A stretch of 64,000 nucleotides of DNA from Candidatus Nanopelagicales bacterium (GTDB lineage Bacteria; Actinomycetota; Actinomycetes; S36-B12; CAIYMF01): contig JAFIHG010000047.1 of NCBI GenBank assembly GCA_017848795.1, positions 1 to 64,000 of the forward strand, given 5' to 3'. The position numbers and the translations under genes were made by a program. The notes below the pieces were generated by a model. The model did no database searches. It saw nothing but the letters and a program-made list of their open reading frames with translations, and was not told the DNA's origin. Below are positions 35,715 to 44,475 of the stretch, piece by piece. Position 1 is the stretch's first letter. The number at the start of each line of letters is the position of its first letter.

Positions 35715-37105
35715 GCGGAACTCCTAGGAACCTCGAGGGCTGCGGCCGCGGCCGCGGCGATACGGGACGGGGTGACGGCGGGATCCTCGCCGAGCGACTG
35801 CAGCGCCGTTGCGAGCGGCGCGGCCTCCGGACCGGCGTTGGAGCGGAACTTGGCCAGCAGCGCGTCGTCGGAGAGCGGCGCGTCGGGGCCTCCCGAGCTG
35901 CACGGCACGCGGCCCTCGCGGGTGGTGCCGTCGGCGAGGTGGGCGACGACGTGGCCGTACGCGTCGGCTGCGACACCCTCGCCCGCGGTGAGCTCGGTGC
36001 GGACCCTGGCCGCGAGCGCGACCGGGGCGGGCCGGCGCACCGAGTCGAGGGCGTACGAGCCCACGCCGAGGTCACCGTCGAGCAGTAGCGCGGCGACCGA
36101 CCACGGCAGCGAGAACTTCGCGTCGTAGGAGGTACGCGGCGCGGTCTTGACGTCGGCGGGCTCGCACACGACCGCGGCGGAGTCCGGGTGGACCTGCGCG
36201 ACGACCTCGGTGATCTGCTCCGGGTCGAGCGGGGGCAGCGCGCGCACCGCGTCGAGCGTCGCGTGCATGAGCTGGCAGGACGGGTAGGGCTTGATCGTGA
36301 TCCGGGTGGTCTCCCACCGCCGGCCCAGGTCGCCGGTGACCGCGGCGAGGTCGGCAGGCCGTGCGGAGAGGGCGGCATAGATGCCGTGTGGGCCTTCGAG
36401 CACGGTGACCGGGCCGGTCGCTCCGGCGGCGGCGAGGCGCGCGGCGAGGATGCCGTTCATCGCGGCGGATCCGGGGTGCAGTTGCTTGGTCGAGGCCCCG
36501 GTGGAGAGGAACTCCAGCAGCCCGCCGGAGGAGGAGCCGGCGATGCCGAGGGCGTTCGCGGTCGTCGCCGCGTCGAGGCGGAGCAGCCGGGCGCCCACCG
36601 CGGCAGCCGCCAGCGTCCCGGCGACCTGGGTGGCGTGCAGGCCGCGGGCGTGGAACCCGTGCGGGCTGCCGGCCGCGACCCGGCAGACGACCTCGTAGCC
36701 GGCCACGGCGGCGGTGAGCAGCTCGCGGCCGTCCGCGCCGATCTGCTCGCCGACGGCCAGCGCCGCGGGCAGCACGATCGCGGTGGCGTGGACCAGCCCA
36801 CCCGCGTGGGTGTCGTCGAAGTCCAGGCCGTGCACCAGCGCACCATTCGCGAAAGCGGCTGCCGGCGCGGAGATCCGCTCGGCGCGGCCGAGCACGGTCG
36901 CCTCCGCCGGGCCGCCCAGGCCGAGCGCGACCTGCACCGCGGCGTCGACCACGCCCGCGCGAGCCGACGCGAGGGCGGTACCCGCGCCGTCGAGCAGGTG
37001 CCGGCGCGCGGCCGCCCGTACCGGGGCCGGGATGTCGTCGTACGCCAGGCCCGCGGCCCAGCCGGCGAGCTGCTCCGCCGCCGTCGGGGTGCTCGCTGCG
37101 CTCAT
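35711..37105 (-). CDS. MmgE/PrpD family protein, copy 2
   Basis: This 464-residue protein shares family motifs with copy 1: DGAGTALASARAGV, ANGALVHGLDFDDTHAGGLVH, RGLHATQVAGTLAAAA, IKPYPSCQLMHATLDAV and RTSYDAKFSLPWSVAAL. The two copies differ throughout, so they are old paralogues likely using different substrates. Family reactions are dehydration, decarboxylation or epimerisation of polycarboxylates. It overlaps the CoA-transferase and RidA genes by ATGA. Confidence 0.86.
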   Translation of the reverse strand: MSAASTPTAAEQLAGWAAGLAYDDIPAPVRAAARRHLLDGAGTALASARAGVVDAAVQVALGLGGPAEATVLGRAERISAPAAAFANGALVHGLDFDDTHAGGLVHATAIVLPAALAVGEQIGADGRELLTAAVAGYEVVCRVAAGSPHGFHARGLHATQVAGTLAAAAVGARLLRLDAATTANALGIAGSSSGGLLEFLSTGASTKQLHPGSAAMNGILAARLAAAGATGPVTVLEGPHGIYAALSARPADLAAVTGDLGRRWETTRITIKPYPSCQLMHATLDAVRALPPLDPEQITEVVAQVHPDSAAVVCEPADVKTAPRTSYDAKFSLPWSVAALLLDGDLGVGSYALDSVRRPAPVALAARVRTELTAGEGVAADAYGHVVAHLADGTTREGRVPCSSGGPDAPLSDDALLAKFRSNAGPEAAPLATALQSLGEDPAVTPSRIAAAAAAALEVPRSSA

Positions 37106-38343
37106 GAACCGGAAGCGGGCAGGTACGGCGTCGTCGCGGGGTCGCCGAAGGCGCCGGCGGCGACGAGCTCGGCGATCCGCGTGTCGTCGTAGCCGAGCAG
37201 CTCACCGGTCACGTAGCCGAAGTCCTCGTTGCGTCCCGGGGCGCGGCGGTGCTCGGTACGCACCGGCCCCACGCTGACCGCCGTACGCGGCTGGCGCACG
37301 GTGCCGAACCGCGGGTGCTCGGTCTCGACGATCAGCTCCCGGGCATGGGTGTGCTCCTCCTCGAACGCGTCCCGCACCGTGTTGATCGGCCCGCAGGGGA
37401 TACCGGCCGGGTACAGCTCGGAGAGCCACTCGTCGGAGGTGCGCGTGGTGAAGATCTCCTCGAGCGCCGCGAGCAGCTCCTCGCGGTTCTCCCCGCGCGC
37501 GGCGAAGGTCGCGTACCGCGGGTCGGTGGCCCACTCCGGGTGCCCGACGACCGGGGCGAGGCGCTGCCAGAACTTCTCCTTGGGGCAGCCCACGATGATC
37601 CAGGAGTCCTTGGTCTGGAACGCCTGGAAGGGCACCAGCGACGGGTGCGCCGAGTGGCGCGGCCGCTGGGGTACGAAGTCGGTGTTCAGCGCCCAGGTGC
37701 CGGGGTAGTTGAGCATCGCGACGGCGGTGTCGTACAGCGACACGTCGCAGTCGGCGCCGACCCCGTCGCGGCGGGCGGCGTGGATCCCGGCGAGCAGCGA
37801 GATCGCGGCGATGAACCCACCGGAGTAGTCGACCATCGACAGTCCCGACTTGGTCGGCGGACCGTCGGGCTCACCGGTGACGTCCATCCAGCCCGCCAGC
37901 CCCTGCAGGATGTAGTCGTAGCCCGGCTCGGTGCGTCGCGGCCCGGTCATCCCGAACCCGGTCAGCGAGCAGCACACGATGCGCGGGTTGAGGTGCTTGA
38001 GGTCGTCGTACCTGATCCTGATCTTCTCTGGCACGTCACCGCGCAGGTTGGAGTAGACCGCGTCGGCGCCGCGCACCAGGTCCTCGAACACCGCGCGCCC
38101 CTCGGGGGTCGCGAGGTCGAGCGACAGACTGCGCTTGTCGCGGTTGAACGCCTCGAAGAACAGCGAGTCCTCACCCTCGGCGTACGGCGGCACGTACCGG
38201 CCGACGTCGCCGCGCACCGACGGGTCCTCGATCTTGATCACTTCGGCGCCGAGCTCTGCCAGGTGCAGCGAGCCCCACGGTCCGGCGCCGTACTGCTCGA
38301 CGGCGATGATGCGGATGTCCTGCAGCGGCAACTTCTCGGGCAC
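37102..38343 (-). CDS. Family III (CaiB/BaiF) CoA-transferase, second copy
   Basis: This 413-residue protein carries IRIIAVEQYGAGPWGSLHLAELGAE shortened at residues 10-34, IKIEDP, CCSLTGFGMTGPRRTEPGYD and the catalytic Asp172 in SMVDYSGGFIAA. It transfers CoA to an acid, and belongs to the formyl-CoA/succinyl-CoA transferase group. It is the second gene of the leftward operon, 37 bp after a MaoC gene. Pairing with MaoC and a CitE-type lyase resembles the Ict-Ich-Ccl order of itaconate use, but substrate specificity is not readable. Confidence 0.9.
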   Translation of the reverse strand: MPEKLPLQDIRIIAVEQYGAGPWGSLHLAELGAEVIKIEDPSVRGDVGRYVPPYAEGEDSLFFEAFNRDKRSLSLDLATPEGRAVFEDLVRGADAVYSNLRGDVPEKIRIRYDDLKHLNPRIVCCSLTGFGMTGPRRTEPGYDYILQGLAGWMDVTGEPDGPPTKSGLSMVDYSGGFIAAISLLAGIHAARRDGVGADCDVSLYDTAVAMLNYPGTWALNTDFVPQRPRHSAHPSLVPFQAFQTKDSWIIVGCPKEKFWQRLAPVVGHPEWATDPRYATFAARGENREELLAALEEIFTTRTSDEWLSELYPAGIPCGPINTVRDAFEEEHTHARELIVETEHPRFGTVRQPRTAVSVGPVRTEHRRAPGRNEDFGYVTGELLGYDDTRIAELVAAGAFGDPATTPYLPASGS

Positions 38344-38380
38344 TCGGCACTCCTGTTCGGTACGGGCGCGAAGGCGGGGA

Positions 38381-38920
38381 CTATTTCTTGTCCTGCTCCA
38401 GCGTCATCGGTCCGGCCTTCGCCTGTGGGAAGTAGTCCTGGCCGATGCCGGTCTCGCGCTTGGGGATCATGACCGACCGGGTCCAGGTGGAGATGACGTC
38501 CCCGTCCTGGTTCAGCCCGCGGGTGATCATGGTGATGATGCCCATCCCCGGCCGGCTGGAGGACTCCCGCTTGCCGGTGCAGATGCTCTCGGCGTAGAGG
38601 GTGTCACCGATGTACACCGGGTGCGTCAGCTTGATGTCGGTCCATCCCAGGTTCGCGACCGCGTTCTGGCTGGTGTCGATCACCGACAGGCCCAGCACCA
38701 GCGCGACGGTGAACCCGCTGTTCACGATCACCCGGCCCTCGGTGATCGGGTTGGAGCGGGCCAGGTCGTGGTTGAAGTGGTTCTGGTTGGTGTTGCACGT
38801 CAGCTGGGTGAACCAGGTGCAGTCGGCCTCGGAGATCGTGCGGCCGAACGGGTGCTGGTACACGTCGCCGACCTCGTAGTCGTCGAAGAAGCGTCCGAGC
38901 TGGGCCGGGTGGACGGTCAT
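38381..38920 (-). CDS. MaoC-family acyl-CoA hydratase
   Basis: The protein has 179 residues from ATG 38920, preceded by GAGAGGA. RFFDDYEVGDVYQHPFGRTI and TNQNHFNHDLARSNPITEGRVIVN carry the hydratase Asn/His and substrate loop; IKLTHPVYIGDTLYAES is conserved. Close in type to mesaconyl- or itaconyl-CoA hydratases of the MaoC superfamily (inference). First gene of the leftward operon; its promoter region contains the GTTCCA pair. Confidence 0.87.
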   Translation of the reverse strand: MTVHPAQLGRFFDDYEVGDVYQHPFGRTISEADCTWFTQLTCNTNQNHFNHDLARSNPITEGRVIVNSGFTVALVLGLSVIDTSQNAVANLGWTDIKLTHPVYIGDTLYAESICTGKRESSSRPGMGIITMITRGLNQDGDVISTWTRSVMIPKRETGIGQDYFPQAKAGPMTLEQDKK

Positions 38921-39206
38921 CGGGCAGGTCCTCTCGTGGCTGATGCGGTCGCGCCCGGACCGCACACGTCCGGCGCGGGTGCATCTCACCACAGTCTACC
39001 GCGCGTTCCACCAGGCGGTCACCTGTTCCACTTCCTCGTGCGGTGCCGGACCAGGTCCGTGCGGTACGGAGGGCGCGGTGCAGCGGGCGCCGCCGTACTC
39101 TTGTGCGACGGCGCCCGATCGGCGCCCGACCGGCGCCGCGACCGCGCGGTCCGCACCCTCGGGCCGGCGCCGGCACTGCTGACGACGACCCCGGACGGAG
39201 CCGCTC
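38921..39206. promoter_or_regulatory. Divergent region with GTTCCA pair between MaoC and MoxR genes
   Basis: GTTCCA is present at 39005-39010 and 39025-39030, 20 bp apart, in GCGTTCCACCAGGCGGTCAC followed by CTGTTCCACTT. The arrangement matches the sites at 24113/24133 (14 of 20 positions in the repeat period are identical). It lies about 85 bp before the MaoC start. The remainder, up to the GTG of the MoxR gene, holds no recognised feature apart from GGACGGAG before that start. Confidence 0.5.
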
Positions 39207-40208
39207 GTGCCTCACCCCGTACCCGGAACCGCGCCGTCAGCGGCCCCGCCGGACCCGGCGCGGCTGGCCGACCTGCTGCCCGCCGTGGGGCGGATCCGCA
39301 GCGCGGTGCAGACGGTCATCGAAGGCAAACCGCAGGTGATCGACACCGCGCTGACCGTGCTCCTCGCCGAGGGGCACCTGCTCATCGAGGACGTTCCCGG
39401 GGTCGGCAAGACGCAGCTCGCCAAGACGCTGGCGCGGGCGCTCGACTGCTCGGTGCGTCGCATCCAGTTCACCCCGGACCTGCTCCCTGGCGACCTCACC
39501 GGTGTGAGCGTGTTCAACCAGGAGAGCAGGGCCTTCGAGTTCCGCCCTGGCGCGGTCTTCGCCAACGTCGTCCTCGGTGACGAGATCAACCGGGCCTCCC
39601 CCAAGACCCAGTCCGCGTTGCTCGAGTGCATGGAGGAGCGCCAGGTCACGGTCGACGGGCGCACCCATGAGCTCGCCAGCCCGTTCATGGTGATCGCGAC
39701 CCAGAACCCGATCGAGATGGAGGGGACCTACCCGCTGCCGGAGGCCCAGCGCGACCGGTTCATGGCACGGGTGTCGATGGGCTACCCGTCGGCGGCGGCG
39801 GAGATGGAGATGCTCGCCGAGCACGCCGCGACCAACCCGCTCGACGACCTCACGCCGGTCGCCGACGCGGCGGAGGTGGTCAAGCTGGTCGAGGTGGTGC
39901 GCACGATCCACGTGGCGCGAAGCGTCCGCGCATACGTGGTGGACCTCGCCGCCGCGACCCGCGACCACCACGACCTGCGGCTCGGCGCCTCCCCGCGGGC
40001 GACGCTGCACCTGCTGCGGGCGGCCAAGGCGACGGCTGCGCTCGACGGCCGCGACCACGTGCTGCCCGACGACGTGCAGCAGCTCGCGGTGCCCGTGCTC
40101 GCCCACCGGTTGCTGCTCTCCACCGACGCCCAGATCGCCGGCCGGACCCCGGCCCAGGTGGTCGAGGAGCTGGTGCGCACGGTGCGGGTCCCGCCGGCAG
40201 GCATGTGA
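39207..40208 (+). CDS. MoxR-family AAA+ ATPase
   Basis: This 333-residue cytoplasmic chaperone-like ATPase has Walker A EDVPGVGKTQLAKTLARAL (about 60), Walker B NVVLGDEINRASPKTQSALLECMEE, sensor MVIATQNPIEMEGTYPLPEAQ and the Arg finger DRFMARVSMGYP. It is the first gene of a three-gene set with DUF58 and TgpA-like proteins, a widespread arrangement in which MoxR is thought to act on a vWA-like or DUF58 partner. GTGA overlap with the next gene. Confidence 0.95.
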   Translation: MPHPVPGTAPSAAPPDPARLADLLPAVGRIRSAVQTVIEGKPQVIDTALTVLLAEGHLLIEDVPGVGKTQLAKTLARALDCSVRRIQFTPDLLPGDLTGVSVFNQESRAFEFRPGAVFANVVLGDEINRASPKTQSALLECMEERQVTVDGRTHELASPFMVIATQNPIEMEGTYPLPEAQRDRFMARVSMGYPSAAAEMEMLAEHAATNPLDDLTPVADAAEVVKLVEVVRTIHVARSVRAYVVDLAAATRDHHDLRLGASPRATLHLLRAAKATAALDGRDHVLPDDVQQLAVPVLAHRLLLSTDAQIAGRTPAQVVEELVRTVRVPPAGM

Positions 40209-41530
40209 GCGCAGCTGCTGTGCGCGACGCCCTCGGAAGCCTCACCAGCCGCGGCCGCTGGCTGCTCGGGCTCGGCGCGGCCGTCGTCCTGGTCAGCGTC
40301 GTCCTCGGCCAGCGCGACCTGATGCGGGTCGGTCTGCTGCTGCTCCTGCTGCCCGTGCTCTCGCTCGTGATGCTCGCCCGTACCCGTTACCAGCTCTCCA
40401 GCGCCCGCGGCCTGCGCCCGGCGCGAGTCCCGGTCGACAGCCCGAGCAGCGCGGTCGTACGGCTGTCGAACGTCTCGCGGATCCGCACCGGGCTGCTGCT
40501 GCTCGAGGACCACCTGCCCTGGCAGCTCGGCCGCCCGCAACGGTTCGTCGTCGACCAACTGCCCGCGGGCACGCACCGCGACATCACCTACCAGCTGCAG
40601 GCGCCGCTGCGCGGGCGCTACGACGTGGGGCCGCTGCAGGTCGAGCTCGCCGACCCCTTCGGGCTGTGCCGGATGAGGCGGCGCTTCACGGTGACCGACT
40701 CCCTCACCGTCGTACCGGCGGTCCGGCCGCTGCCGCGCGTCCCGCTCGTGGGCGAATGGTCCGGGCTCGGGGACTCGACGGCGCGCAGCGTGGCCGCGAG
40801 CGGCGAGGACGACGTCGTGCCGCGCCAGTACCGCACCGGTGACGAGCTGCGCCGCGTGCACTGGAAGTCGACGGCGCGAGTGGGCGACCTGATGGTGCGC
40901 CAGGAGGAGACCCCGTGGCGTACGCGGGCGACCGTGCTGCTCGACACCCGGGCGGTGGCGCACCGCGGCGACGGGCCCGCGAGCTCGTTCGAATGGGCCG
41001 TGACGGCCGCTGCCAGCGTGTGCTGCCACCTGGCCCAGCGCGGGTACGCACTGCGGTTGCTGGATCTGGACGGCAACCCGCTGTGCGGTGACACCCACGT
41101 CGCGACTGACGGCCTCGCGCCGAGCCAGGCCGAGCACGCCGTGCTCGAGGCGCTCGCAGTCGTGGACGAGACCGGGCGCCCCGTGCCCGGGCTGACCGAC
41201 GCGTCGGTGCGGGAGAGCGCACGCGACGGGCTCGTCGTAGCGGTGCTCGGCGACCTGGACCCGGCGCTCACCTCGGCGGTCGCGACCCTGCGCCGGGGCC
41301 GCGCCACGGCGCTCGCGCTGCTCGCGGACACCGGCAAGTGGCCCGGCCCGCACCCGTCGCGCACCGACACCGACCGGCTGCGCCGCAACGCCGCGGTCCT
41401 GCACGGTGCCGGTTGGCGGGTCGCGGTCTGCGCACCGGGTGACGACCTGGCGGCGGCCTGGCGCGCGCTCGCGCGCGGGCACGGCGCTGCGGCGGGGGTC
41501 CTGGACACCCGGGAGCAGGCAGCGCGGTGA
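40205..41530 (+). CDS. DUF58-domain membrane protein
   Basis: This 441-residue protein has two adjacent N-terminal transmembrane helices at about 20-60 (WLLGLGAAVVLVSVVLG, VGLLLLLLPVLSLVMLA). The DUF58 signature VVPRQYRTGDELRRVHWKSTAR is at about 208-229, followed by a vWA-like region (ATVLLDTRAV). It partners with MoxR; the operon is thought to concern envelope or stress functions, which remain poorly defined. Overlaps both neighbours by GTGA. Confidence 0.92.
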   Translation: MSAAAVRDALGSLTSRGRWLLGLGAAVVLVSVVLGQRDLMRVGLLLLLLPVLSLVMLARTRYQLSSARGLRPARVPVDSPSSAVVRLSNVSRIRTGLLLLEDHLPWQLGRPQRFVVDQLPAGTHRDITYQLQAPLRGRYDVGPLQVELADPFGLCRMRRRFTVTDSLTVVPAVRPLPRVPLVGEWSGLGDSTARSVAASGEDDVVPRQYRTGDELRRVHWKSTARVGDLMVRQEETPWRTRATVLLDTRAVAHRGDGPASSFEWAVTAAASVCCHLAQRGYALRLLDLDGNPLCGDTHVATDGLAPSQAEHAVLEALAVVDETGRPVPGLTDASVRESARDGLVVAVLGDLDPALTSAVATLRRGRATALALLADTGKWPGPHPSRTDTDRLRRNAAVLHGAGWRVAVCAPGDDLAAAWRALARGHGAAAGVLDTREQAAR

Positions 41531-43854
41531 CGACCCAGCTGACCGGACTGCGCCCCGGCACCGGCACACCGGCACCGGCGCGCTCGGACGCGACCCCGCC
41601 CGCCGCGCCGGAGCGCGGATCGGACGGGTGGTGGCCGACCGCGGTGGCGGCTGCCGCCGTGGCGCTCGCCGCGTTGGTGCTCGCCCCGCTGCTCGACGGA
41701 CCGTGGCTGGGTTGGCCCTTCGCCACGCTCGTCGCCGTCGCGCTCACCGGCGGCGCCCTCGCCCAACTGCGCGCCCCGCTGTTCCTCGTCCCGATCGCCC
41801 AGGCCCTGGTGTGCGCGGTGGTGCTCACGGCGGCGTACGTCCCGGACGCGCCGCTCGGGTTCCTGCCCTCCCCCGCCGCCCTCGACACGCTGCGCACGTT
41901 GCTGCAGGACGGGGTCGCAGCGGCGAACACCTACGTCGCGCCGGTGCCCGTCGAGCCGGGGCTGCTCGCGCTGGTGACCCTCGGGGTAGGGGTCTGCGCC
42001 CTGTGCACCCACGTGCTCGCCGTCACCCTGCGCATGCCGGTGCTGGCCGGTGCGCCGCTGGTCGCGATGTACGCCGTACCGGCGGCCGCCCTGCCGGACG
42101 GTGCACCGTGGTGGGCGTTCGTGCTGATCAGCATCGGGTGGGTGGGGATGCTGTTCGCCGACACCCGTCGCCAGGTCGATCACTGGGGCCGGGTGGTCCC
42201 CCGCGCCGGGTACGCGACGGCGCGCCTGCGGCCGGGCGGGTGGCTCTGGCCCGGGATCCGGCTCGCTGCCCTCGCCGCGCTGCTCGCGCTCGTCGTGCCA
42301 CCGCTCGTGCCCGGCCTCACCGACGCCGTGCTCGGCGGCCGCGGGTCCTCCGGCGCCGTGGACGCGGCGCCGGACCCGCAGACGGTCGCGCTTGACCCGT
42401 TCGTGTCGATGCGCCGCGACCTGCAGCAGGGCCGCGACGTCGAGCTGTTCACGTACCGCACGACGAGTGACTCCCCCGCGTACCTGCGCGCCGTCGTCGC
42501 GGAGACCTTCGACGGCGAGAAGTGGATCCCGCACGCGTACTCCGCCGACGACTCACCCGTGCTGTCCCAGGGCGTCATCACGCCCGTCTCGCTCGGGGCC
42601 GACGTGGCCCGCAGGACGGCCGACTACCAGTTCTTCGCGACGCGGCTGGCCTCGCCGTACCTCCCGCTGCCCTACCCGGTGGACCGGATCGTCGCTCCCG
42701 ACGACTGGCACTGGGACCTCGCCACCGGTACCGCGTTCTCGGTGCAGACCACGACGAAGGGGCTCTCCTGGGCGGTGGACGCGGTGGAGCCGGCACCCAC
42801 CTTGGCCCAGCTCGAGGCGTCCCGGATCAACAGGTCGGACACCCGGGAGCGGGGCAACCAGCAGGCGCTGGCGCAGCTGCCGACGGACCTGGTCGACCAG
42901 GCCAAGATCCTCGCCGAGGGTCACCCGACGCCGTACGAGCAGGCGCTCGCGATCCAGTGGTGGCTGCGCACCGAGTTCACCTACTCGGTGGACGTCAAGG
43001 GCGATCCCACCGGTGACCAGATCGAGCAGTTCCTGCGCGACCGGGTCGGGTACTGCCAGCAGTTCGCCGCCACCATGGCGCTGATGGCGCGGGCGCTGAA
43101 CATCACCTCCCGGGTCGCGGTCGGTTTCACTCCCGGCACGCGGGATGCGAGCGGCGTGTGGCACGTGAGCTCCCAGGACGCGCACGCCTGGCCAGAGCTG
43201 CTCTTCCCCGGAGTGGGCTGGGTGCGCTTCGAGCCGACCCCCCGGGCGAGCACCGACGGTGGCAACGTCGCGGTGCCGCGCTGGGCCCGGGCCCAGACCC
43301 TCGCCGAGCTGGAGGCCCGGCACCGCGCGCAGCCGGAGCCGACCGACGACCCGGCACGGACCCCGGACGAGCGGGTCGACACCGACCCTGCGACTGCCGC
43401 CGCCGAGCCGCTCGGTGACCGGGTACGGCGCACCACGCTGCTCGGGCTGCTGGCACTGGCGGTGGCGCTGGCCGCCGTGCCGGGCACGGTACGGGTGCGC
43501 CGGCGCCGCACCCGGCTCGCCGCACAAGGCCTGGCGCTGGCGGAGGGCGGCTGGGCCGAGCTGCGCGACACCGTCCGCGACACCGGCGGCGGCTGGTCCG
43601 ACGCCGACACCCCACGGCAGGCGGCCCGCCGGCTGAAGAGCGCGTACTGGGTCGACCCGCCCGCCTCCGCCGCGATCGACAGGCTCACCGCGATGGTGGA
43701 GCGGACGCGGTACGCCCCCACCGGGCGGCCCGTCGCCGCGGACGACGTGGCTCGCGACCTGCGCACGGTCCGGGCGGCTGCGCTGCGGCGGCTGGATGCC
43801 CGCCAGCGCTGGCGGGCGCGGTGGTTCCCCTCCTCGGCGCTGCGTCGGGAGTGA
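41527..43854 (+). CDS. TgpA-like transmembrane transglutaminase (DUF3488/DUF4129)
   Basis: The 775-residue protein has about six N-terminal membrane helices (up to about residue 260), then a periplasmic-type domain with the transglutaminase core: RVGYCQQFAATMALMARALN contains the catalytic Cys, SQDAHAWPELLFPGVGWVRFEPTP the His and Asp. Another helix at about 638-655 precedes a cytoplasmic C-terminal DUF4129-like region. This is the third component of the MoxR-DUF58-transglutaminase set. The physiological substrate is not known. Confidence 0.92.
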   Translation: MTTQLTGLRPGTGTPAPARSDATPPAAPERGSDGWWPTAVAAAAVALAALVLAPLLDGPWLGWPFATLVAVALTGGALAQLRAPLFLVPIAQALVCAVVLTAAYVPDAPLGFLPSPAALDTLRTLLQDGVAAANTYVAPVPVEPGLLALVTLGVGVCALCTHVLAVTLRMPVLAGAPLVAMYAVPAAALPDGAPWWAFVLISIGWVGMLFADTRRQVDHWGRVVPRAGYATARLRPGGWLWPGIRLAALAALLALVVPPLVPGLTDAVLGGRGSSGAVDAAPDPQTVALDPFVSMRRDLQQGRDVELFTYRTTSDSPAYLRAVVAETFDGEKWIPHAYSADDSPVLSQGVITPVSLGADVARRTADYQFFATRLASPYLPLPYPVDRIVAPDDWHWDLATGTAFSVQTTTKGLSWAVDAVEPAPTLAQLEASRINRSDTRERGNQQALAQLPTDLVDQAKILAEGHPTPYEQALAIQWWLRTEFTYSVDVKGDPTGDQIEQFLRDRVGYCQQFAATMALMARALNITSRVAVGFTPGTRDASGVWHVSSQDAHAWPELLFPGVGWVRFEPTPRASTDGGNVAVPRWARAQTLAELEARHRAQPEPTDDPARTPDERVDTDPATAAAEPLGDRVRRTTLLGLLALAVALAAVPGTVRVRRRRTRLAAQGLALAEGGWAELRDTVRDTGGGWSDADTPRQAARRLKSAYWVDPPASAAIDRLTAMVERTRYAPTGRPVAADDVARDLRTVRAAALRRLDARQRWRARWFPSSALRRE

Positions 43855-43957
43855 GACGGACGCTGTCCGAACGATCCCGCGACGGGGCCTGACGTGCTAA
43901 CGCTGCCGGCGCCCAGGGCGTCCGACAGCGTCGTTCGATTCTCGGGAGCGGTAGGCC
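43855..43957. other. Gap between convergent genes
   Basis: It contains a weak inverted repeat (GACGCTGTC 43859-43867, GACAGCGTC 43924-43932) spanning the gap between the TgpA-like and DUF3040 stop codons. The 56-nt separation makes a terminator uncertain. Confidence 0.3.
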
Positions 43958-44377
43958 TTACAGGTCGTGCCCGCCTTCATGACGGCGGCGCCACCGCTCC
44001 TCGACCCGGTCCATGAACCCGCCTCGCCGTGGCGCCTTGCTCGGACCGGGGACCGGTCCGGCGCTCGCGCCGGATACGCCGGCCGCGTCGGCGGTGGAGA
44101 CCGGACGTCGAGCGCGTCCGACGGAGGCCACCACGAAGAACGTGCCGGCCAGCATCACGACGAATCCGAGGACGCCGACCACGACGTAGGACCAGGCCAC
44201 GCCGGCGACGAGCAGCCCGGCGCCCAGCAGGGCGCCGACGACACCGATCGCCGACCGGCGGCGGGCGCCGCGGCGGTCGGCGGGTGACTGCAACGAGGTC
44301 GCGAACTTGGGATCCTCGGCGTAGAGGGCGCGTTCCATCTGCTCGAGCAAACGCTGCTCGTGTTCGGAGAGCGGCAC
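43958..44377 (-). CDS. DUF3040 membrane protein
   Basis: The protein has 139 residues from GTG 44377, with AAGGAGG 6 nt upstream. The N-terminal motif PLSEHEQRLLEQMERALYAEDP is the DUF3040 hallmark; two helices follow (SAIGVVGALLGAGLLVAGVAW, VVGVLGFVVMLAGTFFVVAS). Found across actinobacteria near mraZ or dinB; function unknown. Confidence 0.88.
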   Translation of the reverse strand: MPLSEHEQRLLEQMERALYAEDPKFATSLQSPADRRGARRRSAIGVVGALLGAGLLVAGVAWSYVVVGVLGFVVMLAGTFFVVASVGRARRPVSTADAAGVSGASAGPVPGPSKAPRRGGFMDRVEERWRRRHEGGHDL

Positions 44378-44475
44378 GGCTCCTCCTTGGTCACGGAACG
44401 GTCCTATACCCAAGCATAGGCAGCGTTCCCGCTCGAGGACAGTCGGACCGCCACGTATCCACCGGGCGGAGTGCC

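Noticed and set aside
39207-43854. MoxR-DUF58-TgpA operon as part of the catabolic system
   Set aside because: This three-gene set is widespread in unrelated contexts; its position beside the region appears coincidental.
43859-43932. Terminator between the TgpA-like and DUF3040 genes
   Set aside because: The 9-bp arms are 56 nt apart and no T-run follows, so it is too weak to call.
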